In this document: piece by piece, positions 40,946 to 49,702 of the stretch
How the letters are laid out: every line of letters begins with the position of its first letter
Numbering within the stretch: position 1 is the first letter of the stretch
Source: AP-15 sp963845735
GTDB lineage: Bacteria > Pseudomonadota > Alphaproteobacteria > ATCC43930 > CGMCC-115725
Reading direction: 5' to 3'
Length of the DNA stretch: 64,000 nucleotides
Assembly (NCBI GenBank): GCA_963845735.1
Contig: CAWJTR010000038.1
Span: 124,001-188,000, forward strand
Notes under the pieces: generated by a model
Database searches by the model: none
Seen by the model: only the letters and a program-made list of their open reading frames with translations
Told to the model about the DNA's origin: nothing
Made by a program: the position numbers and the translations under genes

Positions 40946-41523
40946 CGTATTCCCTCTCGCCAAGCATTCCTCCTGGCTTGCGCAAACGGACACGCTTCCC
41001 ATGCCGATGGTAATTGGCATGGGCAGGGAAATGCTGATCTGCGTACGCCTGGTCCCTGGACCGGAGTCAGGCGCGAAAGGTAGGACAACCAACGTAACGA
41101 GCATAAAACATGTGTGTCAATGCTAGAGGGACTTTCCCCTGTGACATTTTTCGGTCCGGTGTGTGATTGTGCCCCGGCAAACTGTTACCATCGTTAACTG
41201 ATTGTTATCGTGCTTAATCCTTTGCTTTACTTATGCACCTTTGCTTTCATTTCTCGATAAAGAAATCTCACCAAGCATTAAAATCGTCAGTAAAAGCCTT
41301 AATAGAGAGATTTTCTGCCGGCCGTCGCAAGGCGCGCACTGCGGAGCCCGAGGTTCGTTGCACTGGGCATATCCAAAAGGGTTTATCGCTTGTCACTTTT
41401 CCTCTGATGACGGTTACACAGCATACAACCTTGGCTCTAATTTTTTACGCTTTCCTTCCATCAATTCTCTCTGAGCAATAGGACTGCTCAAACAAGCGCG
41501 TCAGGAAAAAATTCGCGACCTGG
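40946..41523. other. gene-free, relatively AT-rich stretch
   Basis: 578 bp. The part 41150-41320 is distinctly AT-rich for this genome (GTTAACTGATTGTTATCGTGC, TTTGCTTTACTTATGC), compatible with promoters for rlpA and perhaps for genes rightward. No coding pattern or terminator recognised. Confidence 0.35.
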
Positions 41524-41814
41524 TTAATAATGCGCGTAGTGTCGCCGAGCGTAATGGTGCCGCGGCCGCCCGTAATATCCGTAATAGTAGTTGGGATATC
41601 CGTAATAGTAGTAGGGTGGTCCGGCGAGCGCCACGAACGGGGCGGTGACGATCGTCGCGGCGGTGGCGACGGCGGCGCCCGCCACGCAAAACGGCCAAGA
41701 GAGCGGAAATGGCGAGCAAGGCGGATAATAATATTGCGCCTTGGCGGTCGCGAGTGGCACAGCGGCGAGCCCGGCGGCGAATGCGGCCGAAACCGCAATT
41801 TGGCGGATACGCAT
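41524..41814 (-). CDS. Tyr-rich small secreted protein
   Basis: 96 residues from the ATG at 41814: signal peptide MRIRQIAVSAAFAAGLAAVP...AKA, one hydrophobic segment (VAGAAVATAATIVTAPFVAL), and a C-terminal tail of Tyr/Gly/His/Arg (GPPYYYYGYPNYYYGYY...RRHYAHY). Such Tyr/Gly tails occur in small envelope proteins of rhizobia. Function unknown. Confidence 0.5.
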   Translation of the reverse strand: MRIRQIAVSAAFAAGLAAVPLATAKAQYYYPPCSPFPLSWPFCVAGAAVATAATIVTAPFVALAGPPYYYYGYPNYYYGYYGRPRHHYARRHYAHY

Positions 41815-42062
41815 GGGTTTCTCCCGGTGGAGCGGGCCGATCACGATAAATATGGTGAAAGCGCTTCGGGCGCACATGGAGCAAAAATAGGACATGCCCG
41901 TAAACTAGTTGAGCAAATATTTATTCCGCCGGATAGATATCCCTAAATGATCGGAGGATATTTCGTCGCCGTCCGGGGGAGGGCCGGAAGGAAACGGTTT
42001 CATCTGCCTTCAACAACTGGAATATCGTTAGAGCGGGTGCTCAGCATCATTGAGAATTACCA

Positions 42063-42395
42063 ATGTTTCGCCTGCAGCTAATCGGAGCATTGTTAATCGC
42101 GACGGTTTCGCTGTTGTATCCGAATGCGGCTTCCGCCTTCAAATCAACATTCAAGTTGCCATGCATGCTCTCTTATAACGGGAAGCCGCCAATTTCGACT
42201 CATTGCGTGGCGAGTATTGATGTATCTCAGCGGGCCGTAGTTGAAATAGTCAGTACAGCGAATGGGCGAAGATTTATCATCGAGAACCATAAAGCAGACA
42301 TTGATGAGTGGTATCTTGATCATGAGCGGGCAGTCAGGATCTCTGATGAACCAATTACCTGCTATGAAAACCGCGAAGTCAAACTGTGTTTTTGA
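42063..42395 (+). CDS. small secreted protein with four cysteines
   Basis: 110 residues: signal peptide MFRLQLIGALLIATVSLLYP...SA, mature domain with CMLSYNGKPPISTHCVASID and a C-terminal ITCYENREVKLCF, giving four Cys that could form two disulfides. The AT content is higher than the flanks, which hints at recent acquisition. No family recognised. Confidence 0.5.
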   Translation: MFRLQLIGALLIATVSLLYPNAASAFKSTFKLPCMLSYNGKPPISTHCVASIDVSQRAVVEIVSTANGRRFIIENHKADIDEWYLDHERAVRISDEPITCYENREVKLCF

Positions 42396-42731
42396 CGGAC
42401 AGGATCATTGTTGACGGATCCCCAACGCGAGAAGAGGGCTCATCCGGTGCCCAGGAGCGGCGCAGCGGCCTCCTATGGATCGCCCGTCGACGCGCGCAAA
42501 AGGAGGGAGGCAATACCAGGTGCAACCAAAATGGGCGTTGTAGGCGCTGCGTCCTTGCTCGCCATAGGTCGAGCTCTGCTCGAAGCCTTATCGAGCGCGA
42601 TCATGTTCAATAGAGGCCGTCGATGCATCCTGTCGGCCGCACAGGCCGGGAAGATCAGCTAGAGCGGCGAGGTTGTCGGGCCGGCTCAGCCATTTCGTCT
42701 CGAACGCACTGGGCCGCAGCCGGGGCCGCGT
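42396..42731. other. gene-free stretch
   Basis: 336 bp between the four-Cys protein and the end of a 59-residue leftward gene. Open frames exist but show no conserved motif, signal peptide or ribosome binding site. Confidence 0.3.
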
Positions 42732-42911
42732 TTACGCTGCCCATTGATCATGGACGCTGGCAGGCGGCGGGACAATCGCGAGGATCTCGCAGTCATCGGA
42801 CGGCACCTGCACCGCGTAGATTTCATCCTCAGGGCTGCGCACGACATAAAAGGTAATATCCAGGTTGAACGCGAGCTTTTCAGCGTAATAACGGGCCCGT
42901 TCTTCGGTCAT
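42732..42911 (-). CDS. 59-residue conserved hypothetical protein
   Basis: Leftward frame from the ATG at 42909-42911 to TAA 42732-42734, with GAGGGAGCG just upstream. The protein has an amphipathic start (EERARYYAEKLAFNLDI), a strand pair TFYVVRSPEDEIYAVQVPSD and an acidic/Pro-rich end (DDCEILAIVPPP). The clean codon use and a pattern that I recall from short rhizobial proteins make it likely real. Function unknown. Confidence 0.5.
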   Translation of the reverse strand: MTEERARYYAEKLAFNLDITFYVVRSPEDEIYAVQVPSDDCEILAIVPPPASVHDQWAA

Positions 42912-43585
42912 CGCTCCCTCTCCTTCGCGGTGGCGGCCGAACAGCTTTGTGAACCTTCAGAACACCGCTCGGTTTCATCGGCGTAATCAGCCAGCTCCGC
43001 GGCCCAAAGCCATAACTGCTTCGTTCACGCTCGGCTGGAGCGAAGCTTTCGTCATCATTCGGCACTTGCGTGTGCAAGGCCGCGCAAATCTTGGGGATCA
43101 TGCATGCATTCCTCCCGGGAAAACGGATGCAGGCCCCTGCAAGAACGTGCGTCCCTGGACTTTCCTAAAGTTGCCATTAACCCCCCAACGAGCGCTTCCA
43201 ATAAGGGGTTCCGGTCAGGTGGGTCTAAAAAATGGCAAAAAAGACAGACAGCCATCGAGGAAGTGCACCCGCGAGAGCCAGTTCTCCTAAAGCAACCAGC
43301 AAAACCAGCCTGCATCCGACTTTCTAGAGACAGTTCGCGGAATATAAAAAAACCCTCAGACTAGCTGATTCCGCCCAATATGCCGGGTCCTGCGTAAACA
43401 ACGACGGATATGTCCCCCTCACGATTGCTTGACCCTATGCGCCGGAGGCGCCCTCAAAAGCACGGCCGACCGAGGTTACGGCAAAGCCGCCTCCGTAAGA
43501 TGCCCGAACCGGCCTGACCGCACGCGGCACTAATTGGAGGCGCATTCCGTTGGCTACGGTGAGCCGAGATCATCAGGAGCGACAG
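42912..43585. other. mostly gene-free stretch
   Basis: 674 bp. A leftward frame at 43101-42940 (MIPKICAALHTQVPNDD...) and a 31-codon rightward frame at 43231 (MAKKTDSHRGSAPARAS) might be tiny genes, but neither is supported by a known family. The right half is low in GC around 43330-43370. Confidence 0.25.
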
Positions 43586-43888
43586 ATGGCAGTCGAGACA
43601 AGGGAGCTTTACAGCAGCCCCAACGGGGACAGGTGGTTTCTCGGTCGAGACGCGGCCACCGGGGAGGTGTTCGTTAGGCACGAGCCGGACCCCCCGTCAG
43701 GAGGCCGGCGAAGCCATATCGAGCAGGGAGCCAGGAATCCCGAACATCAGGCTCTCCTGCGTCTGATCGGTACGCTGATTGAGGTCGACTCCGCCGACCG
43801 ACATGAGGACGCCCGTCAGTCGGCATCGATGGACGAAACACGAGCGCGACACTCCATTCTAGCGACGGCAGACGTGTCGTCCCACTAA
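43586..43888 (+). CDS. small conserved hypothetical protein (rhizobial type)
   Basis: 100 residues from the ATG at 43586 with AGGAG seven bases upstream. Two-strand motif ELYSSPNGDRWFLGRDAATG and FVRHEPDPPSGGRRSHIEQG, then a helix HQALLRLIGTLIEVD. I recall this SPNGDRWFL...FVRHEPN..SGG pattern from short proteins of Bradyrhizobium and relatives; function unknown. The last ~30 residues look disordered. Confidence 0.55.
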   Translation: MAVETRELYSSPNGDRWFLGRDAATGEVFVRHEPDPPSGGRRSHIEQGARNPEHQALLRLIGTLIEVDSADRHEDARQSASMDETRARHSILATADVSSH

Positions 43889-43933
43889 CGATCAAACAGT
43901 TTCCCATCTTTTTCGCTTGAAGGTGAGCCATGG

Positions 43934-44133
43934 CTGCTTTCGGCGCATCCTCCCCGTTGGCCGTGACGTCGGCGAAGGCCCGGAATCGACCCGACGCGGC
44001 GGCTCGCCCCGACCGCCATGAACGCCGGGTTTGCCCCGTATCGCGGCCGTTCGCGGGGCCATGGCGCCACCGCCGGAGTTCGACCCACAGCAGACCCTCA
44101 GCCCTCGCCCTGGGAATGGGTGTTCATGCCCCC
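43934..44133. repeat. dispersed intergenic repeat, copy B
   Basis: Starts CTGCTTTCGGCGCATCCTCC and ends GGAATGGGTGTTCATGCCCC. It shares CTTTCGGCG...CTCCCCGTTGG...CGGCGAAGGCCCG with copies C and E, and CGGCGG(C/T)TCGC(C/A)CCG(A/G)CCGCC, CGGGTTTG, GGCCGTTCG and CGACCCACA with copies A and D, so it appears to be the most complete unit. Nothing else is seen in 43889-44246. Confidence 0.55.
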
Positions 44134-44246
44134 CTTTCGGTCATTGCCATGCGGGGCGCCGCTGCCCGCTCCAAATCGGCCGCGAAGACAATAACGACCC
44201 AACTGTGATGCGAAGGTCGGCCATGGTTCAACCGCTCCCGATGGTG

Positions 44247-45083
44247 TCAGCACTTGCGTGTCCCAGGGTTGCCGGCGCGGCGTCGCTGCAGCCACATGAC
44301 GCCGAAGATGCAGCTGATGATGACGACCAGCGAGAAAGCTGTCGTCAATGTGCCCAGCGCATAGAGCACCGGCGTCGTGATGTTGGTCGTCATGCCGTAG
44401 ATTTCGAGCGGCAGCGTGTTCTCCGATCCGCCGGTCAGCAGCGTGCGCGCGAATTCGTCGTAGGACAGCGTGAAGCCGAACAGCGCGACCCCGATCACGC
44501 TCGGCGCGATCAACGGCAAGACGACGTGGCGAAAGCTCTGCGATGCGGAAGCGCCGAGATCGCGCGCCGCTTCCTCGTAGGACGGATCGAAGCGGCTGAA
44601 CACGGCAAACATGATCAACAAGCCAAACGGCAGGGTCCAGGTCAGCTGCGCGCCAAACGCCGAACTGTACCATGCCGGATCGATGCCGAGCGCACTGAAC
44701 ATCAACCCGATGCCGAGGCTGATCAGGATCGACGGCACGACGAGGCTCGCGACCGTCACATAGAACAGCGCGGTATCCCCGCGGAAGCGCTTGCGATAGG
44801 CGAGGCCGGCGGCGAGCGAAATCACCACGGTAGCGGCCATGACCATCAGGCCGAGCAGCAGCGAGCGCTTGACCGAGCCGCCGAAATCGCCAACCATTTG
44901 CGGCTGGAACAGATTGGCGAACCAGTGCAGCGACCCGCCGTTCATCGGGAACGTCAGACCGCCGTTCGGCCCCTGGAACGACAGCACCGCAATCGTCACC
45001 GTCGGCCCGTAAAGGAACAGGACGTAAAGGCCGAAGAACCCGGCGAGCAGATAGAAGGACAGCGGGCGCCGGCGGCTATTCAT
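44247..45083 (-). CDS. ABC transporter permease, PotC-type
   Basis: 278 residues, about six membrane segments, with the EAA loop EEAARDLGASASQSFRHVVLPL (~residue 185) that docks on the ATPase. Sequence pattern of the spermidine/putrescine/thiosulfate permease family. It overlaps the upstream permease gene by 8 nt. Last gene of a leftward importer operon. Confidence 0.85.
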   Translation of the reverse strand: MNSRRRPLSFYLLAGFFGLYVLFLYGPTVTIAVLSFQGPNGGLTFPMNGGSLHWFANLFQPQMVGDFGGSVKRSLLLGLMVMAATVVISLAAGLAYRKRFRGDTALFYVTVASLVVPSILISLGIGLMFSALGIDPAWYSSAFGAQLTWTLPFGLLIMFAVFSRFDPSYEEAARDLGASASQSFRHVVLPLIAPSVIGVALFGFTLSYDEFARTLLTGGSENTLPLEIYGMTTNITTPVLYALGTLTTAFSLVVIISCIFGVMWLQRRRAGNPGTRKC

Positions 45084-46029
45084 CGACCGCCTTTCCCGGC
45101 GCAGCAGCGACTGTCAGTTCGCGGCGGATATCGACGCCGCGCACGATGGCGGCAATGAGGCCCAGCACCAAAACCAGCAGTAGCACCGCATTCGCCGCCG
45201 CCGCCGGATACTGCAACAGGCCGATTGCGTTAGACATCATCAGCCCGACCGAGGCGCTCTGGCCGCCGCTCATCAGCCGCACGGTGACAAAATCGCCCAT
45301 CACCAAGGCGATGACGAAAATCGAGCCGATGGCAATGCCGCTGCGGCACAGCGGGATCACGACATGCCACAGGATCTGCCGGCCATTCGCGCCGGCGTCG
45401 CGTGCCGCCTCGATCAGCGAGCGGTCGATGCGCATCATCGAATTGAAGATCGGGATCGTCATGAAAAACGTGTTGAGGTGCACCAGGGCCAGCACTACCG
45501 CGAAATCCGAAAACAGCAAAAATGTCACCGGGTGGTGGATCACACCGAGCCGCAGCAATGCCATGTTGACGAGGCCGTCACGGCCGAGCAGCGGAATCCA
45601 CGAAATCATCCGGATGACGTTGGACGTCCAGAACGGCACCGTGCAGAGGAGCAGCAATACCATCTGCCACAGTTTTGTGCGCAGGTGAAAGGCGAGGAAA
45701 TAGGACAGCGTGAAGCCGATGACCAGCGTGATCGCCCAGGTCAGCGCTGCCAGGCGAAACGTGTTGAGGTAGGTCTCCCAGGTAACAAACGAAAATAGCA
45801 GCTCGCGGTAGTTCTCCAGCGTGAAGCGCGGCAGGATTTGCACCGAGTTGTAATCGAGAAAGCTGACGACGACGATGGCCGCGATCGGGAACAGCAGGAA
45901 GCCGGCAAAGACGAGCGCCAGCGGCGCCGCCTGCAAATAGGCGCCAATGCCGATCCACGACAATGGACGCCGGCGCGCCCGCTCGACCGCCGGCGCCCGG
46001 TCTGCCTCCGCGACAGGAAGGATCGTCAT
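45076..46029 (-). CDS. ABC transporter permease, PotB-type
   Basis: 317 residues from the ATG at 46029, overlapping the end of the binding-protein gene by 4 nt. Six predicted membrane spans; EAA loop IEAARDAGANGRQILWHVVI near residue 215. Pairs with the PotC-type permease to form the inner-membrane channel. Confidence 0.85.
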   Translation of the reverse strand: MTILPVAEADRAPAVERARRRPLSWIGIGAYLQAAPLALVFAGFLLFPIAAIVVVSFLDYNSVQILPRFTLENYRELLFSFVTWETYLNTFRLAALTWAITLVIGFTLSYFLAFHLRTKLWQMVLLLLCTVPFWTSNVIRMISWIPLLGRDGLVNMALLRLGVIHHPVTFLLFSDFAVVLALVHLNTFFMTIPIFNSMMRIDRSLIEAARDAGANGRQILWHVVIPLCRSGIAIGSIFVIALVMGDFVTVRLMSGGQSASVGLMMSNAIGLLQYPAAAANAVLLLVLVLGLIAAIVRGVDIRRELTVAAAPGKAVDE

Positions 46030-47339
46030 GCCGCGATGAATTCGTTCCATTTCTGGACCATGTAGCGGTCCTCGTCCATGACCGAGTTCCAGCACGCAAC
46101 GCGGCCCATGCGTTCGTAGAACGAGCCGCCGTCGCGCACGGCGCTGGCTTTTTCCATGACCTTGCCTTGCGGGCTCAGAATGTCCGCAGTCGCTGGCTTG
46201 CCTTCCATCCAATAGCCCCATTCATTGGGGGTCATGTATTTCTTCGCGGTCTGCAACACCGCCGAATAATATCCCTGCCGGTTCAAATACGCACCGACCC
46301 ACCCCGACAGATACCAGTTGATATATTCGTAGGCGGCGTCTCGCAGCGGACCGTTCAAATGCGCGGCCAGCCCGAGGCCGCCGGCCCAACCGCGGTAGCC
46401 CTCTTGGAGCGGCTGGTATGTGCAAGGGATGCCGCGCGAGCGCACGACCGCGACCGCCGGCGACCACATTGATTGGATCACGACCTCGCCCGACGCCATC
46501 AGATTGACGCTCTCGTCAAAAGTTTTCCAGAAGGCACGGAACTGCCCGCGCTTTTTCGTCTCGATCAAAAAGGCAATCGTCTTGTCGATTTCGTCGCGGG
46601 ACATGTTGCCCTTGTCCTCGTATTTCATCTTGCCGAGCGACTCCATGACCATCGCGGCGTCCATGATGCCGATGCCGGGGATGTTCAGGGTCGCCGCCTT
46701 GCCCGCAAACGCGGGATCAACGAGGTCGCGCCAATTACGGATCGGCCGCCCCACTAGATCGGGGCGAATGCCCAGCGTATCGGCGTTGTAGATCGTCGGG
46801 ATCATCGTCGCCCACCCGGTCGGGTGCTTGGCGAATGTGCGAGAATTCTGGCCGTCGACGAATTCGACCTTGTGCGGCGCCGTTCCCTGGTCCGACGGAG
46901 AGGCGGTGGCGGTCAATTTTCCGGTGATGAAAATGGGCACGATCTCGTTGAAATGTTCAATACGCCGCACCTCCAGCGACTGCATGACGCCGGTCGGAAA
47001 TACCTTCTTCACGCTGAAATATTCGATGTCGGCGATATCGTAGGAATGCGGCTGCGTCACCGCTCGCTGTACCGCTGAATCGGTGTCCATCGCGGTCATT
47101 TCGAGCGTGATGCCGAGATCCTTTTTGCAGCGCTCGGCAATCGGGTTCTGGTTGGAAACGCCGGTGCCGAACTGACGCAATGTCACGTTTTTGTATTTTT
47201 GTGCCCAGACGGTCGGGAAACCAATGATCGCCTGCGACCCCAGCGCCGCCCCACCGGCGGCCGCACCGGTCTTGATCAGCTGGCGGCGCGTCACCGATGG
47301 ACGACGCTGCCTGGATTTCGTTTCAGGGCCTCTGGTCAT
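46026..47339 (-). CDS. ABC transporter substrate-binding protein, Tat-exported, PotD-like
   Basis: 437 residues. Twin-arginine signal TRRQLIKTGAAAGGAALGSQ followed by GFPTVWA. Class F/D periplasmic binding fold: NVTLRQFGTGVSNQNPIAER, GWATMIPTIYNADTLGIRPD and a two-lobe arrangement, close to polyamine/opine binding proteins. The ligand is unknown; linkage to a ring-opening amidohydrolase and hydantoinase genes suggests a cyclic nitrogen compound. It follows the ATPase gene by 14 nt. Confidence 0.8.
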   Translation of the reverse strand: MTRGPETKSRQRRPSVTRRQLIKTGAAAGGAALGSQAIIGFPTVWAQKYKNVTLRQFGTGVSNQNPIAERCKKDLGITLEMTAMDTDSAVQRAVTQPHSYDIADIEYFSVKKVFPTGVMQSLEVRRIEHFNEIVPIFITGKLTATASPSDQGTAPHKVEFVDGQNSRTFAKHPTGWATMIPTIYNADTLGIRPDLVGRPIRNWRDLVDPAFAGKAATLNIPGIGIMDAAMVMESLGKMKYEDKGNMSRDEIDKTIAFLIETKKRGQFRAFWKTFDESVNLMASGEVVIQSMWSPAVAVVRSRGIPCTYQPLQEGYRGWAGGLGLAAHLNGPLRDAAYEYINWYLSGWVGAYLNRQGYYSAVLQTAKKYMTPNEWGYWMEGKPATADILSPQGKVMEKASAVRDGGSFYERMGRVACWNSVMDEDRYMVQKWNEFIAA

Positions 47340-47353
47340 ACTGGTTTTCTCCC

Positions 47354-48361
47354 CTAATGACCGTTGGTGACAATGACAGGATGGGCATCGGCCGGCGACC
47401 AGCCGATACGGGCGCGCTCGCCAAGCTGAAAGGGGCGGCCGTAGAACACGTCATCCGGAACATGCGAAACGAGGCGGACGCCAAGATCGGCATCGAGCGT
47501 GACCTGGACGCGCGTTCCCTGGTACTCGATGCCGACGACCTGGCCGGCAAGGCTCGGTTCGACCATCTCCGCGGCGGCCAAGAGGCGGCAGCGGTCAGTT
47601 CGCACCGCCAGTTCGGCGCCGTTATCGCCCGGAATGAGGTTGTGGCCGCCGAAAAAGCGCGCGACGAACGCGGTGTTCGGGCGGCGAAATACCTCGCGCG
47701 GATCGCCGGCTTGGCGGATCCGGCCGTGCTCCATCACGACGACCAAATCGGCCAACGCCATCGCTTCGTCCTGGGAATGGGTCACGTGGATGAAGGTGAT
47801 GCGGAGTTCGCGTTGCAGGCGACGCAATTCGCCGCGCATGTGACCGCGCAGGAACGGATCAAGCGCCGATAGTGGTTCGTCGAGCAGCAGGACTTTCGGC
47901 CTGGTGATCAGCGCTCGCGCCAGCGCGACACGCTGCTGCTGGCCGCCCGAGAGCTGCGCCGGCAGCCGCTCAGCGAAATCGCCCATCCGCGTCAGATCGA
48001 GGAATTGGCGCGCCTCGGCACGCCGCTCCGCCCGACCGACGCCGCGCATCTTCAGGCCGAACGCGACGTTGTCGAGACAATTGAGATGCGGAAACAGCGC
48101 GTAATGCTGAAACATCATTGCCGTGCCGCGACGGGCGGGCGCCTGATTGGTTACATTTTGGCCATTGATTAAAATTTCGCCAGCCGAAACGAATTCATGG
48201 CCGGCGATCATCCGCAGCGTCGTCGTCTTGCCGCAGCCGCTTGGACCCAACAGGCAGCAGTAAGATGCCGCCGGCACGCGTAACGAAACATCGTCAACTG
48301 CGAGGGTGACCCCGAACCGCTTGCTGACCGAACGCAGTTCGACATCGTAGCGCGCGTCCAT
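47354..48361 (-). CDS. ABC transporter ATPase, PotA-type
   Basis: 335 residues from the ATG at 48361. Walker A LLGPSGCGKTTTLRMIAG, Q-loop MFQHYALFPHLNCLDNVAFG, signature QLSGGQQQRVALARAL, Walker B KVLLLDEPLSALD, switch His in HVTHSQDEA, then a TOBE-type regulatory C-terminus (~240-335). First transporter gene of the operon, 105 nt after the amidohydrolase gene. Confidence 0.88.
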   Translation of the reverse strand: MDARYDVELRSVSKRFGVTLAVDDVSLRVPAASYCCLLGPSGCGKTTTLRMIAGHEFVSAGEILINGQNVTNQAPARRGTAMMFQHYALFPHLNCLDNVAFGLKMRGVGRAERRAEARQFLDLTRMGDFAERLPAQLSGGQQQRVALARALITRPKVLLLDEPLSALDPFLRGHMRGELRRLQRELRITFIHVTHSQDEAMALADLVVVMEHGRIRQAGDPREVFRRPNTAFVARFFGGHNLIPGDNGAELAVRTDRCRLLAAAEMVEPSLAGQVVGIEYQGTRVQVTLDADLGVRLVSHVPDDVFYGRPFQLGERARIGWSPADAHPVIVTNGH

Positions 48362-48466
48362 GTCGACCGCCTCGCCCTCAATCTTGCTCTTGCGCCAACC
48401 GGCGTCTCTGCGAGTGAGAGTTCGCAAGCGATATGCCAGGAAGCCGCCGGTGCAGCGGCGCGGCGA

Positions 48467-49590
48467 TCATGTCGTAGCGGCGATGATCGCGACGGGGCCG
48501 CCGCCGTCCGGTCCTTGGTGCTCGGCGCCGCCGGACACGAAGAGGTCGGTAAAGCCGACAAGGCCCGCGACCGCGCCGCCGACAAAGGCGCGGGCATGGC
48601 GGGTCGCCAGGATGTCGCTGTCATCAAGCATCGTATGCCGGTTGCCGCGCAGCCGACCGTCGGTCGCTGCCTCGGCTTTGACCATCAGTGCGGCCACGCG
48701 GTCGCGCTGGCGCGGGGTCAGCTGGCGGCCGGCGTCGATCCCGACCATGCGCAGCGCGGTTTCGGCTGCAGTGAGGTCGAGCGCGTCTTCCATCACCCCG
48801 TGGCCGATGACGAGATCGCCGGCCCACTCTGCGCTGTTGCCGAGGACGATGACCTCGCTGTGTAGCAGCTCGATGCCCGCGGAAGCGCTGGCGCGCCCGG
48901 ACCACAGTCGGTAATCGCGACAGATGACGTCGTCGCCGAGCGCCGCCGCGTCGATCTCGCCGAGGGCGAGACCAACGCCCAGTGCGGAAGCGCCGCGCGA
49001 TAACCCCATCGACGCATAGGTGTCGTGCGCGGCGGGGCGAGCGCCCTGCGCCAGCGCCTCGGCGTGGCGCTGCGCAGTGATCAACGGACATTTGATCTGG
49101 ACGAAATGGACGTCGGCGGCCGAGCCGATGCCGGCCTCGGCGATCGCGAGAACTTCACCGCCTCGGCGGTTGTGTAAATCTGCGGCAGGCGCCCGATTTC
49201 TTCGGTCGCGAACACGCGAGTTGCGGCGCTGCCGAGGGCCAGCCGCATGGCGCCGCGACCCGTCGCCGTCGCCGTCGTCTGACGCACCGCGAAGACCAGA
49301 AAGTGCGGCGACAATGCGCCCTCGGTGCCGCCCGACATGACGAGATGCACGCGCTCGGCGACGGCAGCGCGGCTGACGCCGAGGCGCGACGCCAAAGCGC
49401 CCTTCAGCGCTTCGACCGCGTACGGCCGGGTGAAATCGTTGACGCAGCCGTTGCCCTCGGTCTTGCCGAAAACGGCGACGATGTCATCGGCGTTGACCCG
49501 ACCATCGTCGATCAGAGCCTCGACCGCAGCGGTATCGCCTGGATTGGCCATCGGTACGCGGAAGACACGGGATTCTCTGATTGTCGGCAT
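48467..49590 (-). CDS. ring-opening amidohydrolase of the cyanuric acid hydrolase/barbiturase family, one frameshift
   Basis: About 374 residues from the ATG at 49590 (TIRESRVFRVPMANPGD). Three repeated domains each end in the Ser-containing loop of this family: HLVMSGGTEGALSP (~residue 85), VIVLGNSAEW (~230) and TDLFVSGGAEHQGPDGGGPV at the C-terminus; Lys partners are in IVAVFGKTEGNGCVNDFTR and VHFVQIKCPL. AtzD and barbiturase hydrolyse cyanuric acid or barbiturate rings. Frame change near 49157. It heads the Pot-type importer operon and is divergent from hyuA, so import and ring opening of a cyclic imide/ureide is a fair inference. Confidence 0.75.
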
Positions 49591-49702
49591 CGCGTTGTCC
49601 GCCGCAAGTTTTCCGCGCCGCAGCTGCAATGCGCATGCCGGCGCGCGCTGGCATCGGCTTTGCTCGGGATCAACCGCATAAGCGACAGAGGAAGCGGCTG
49701 CG

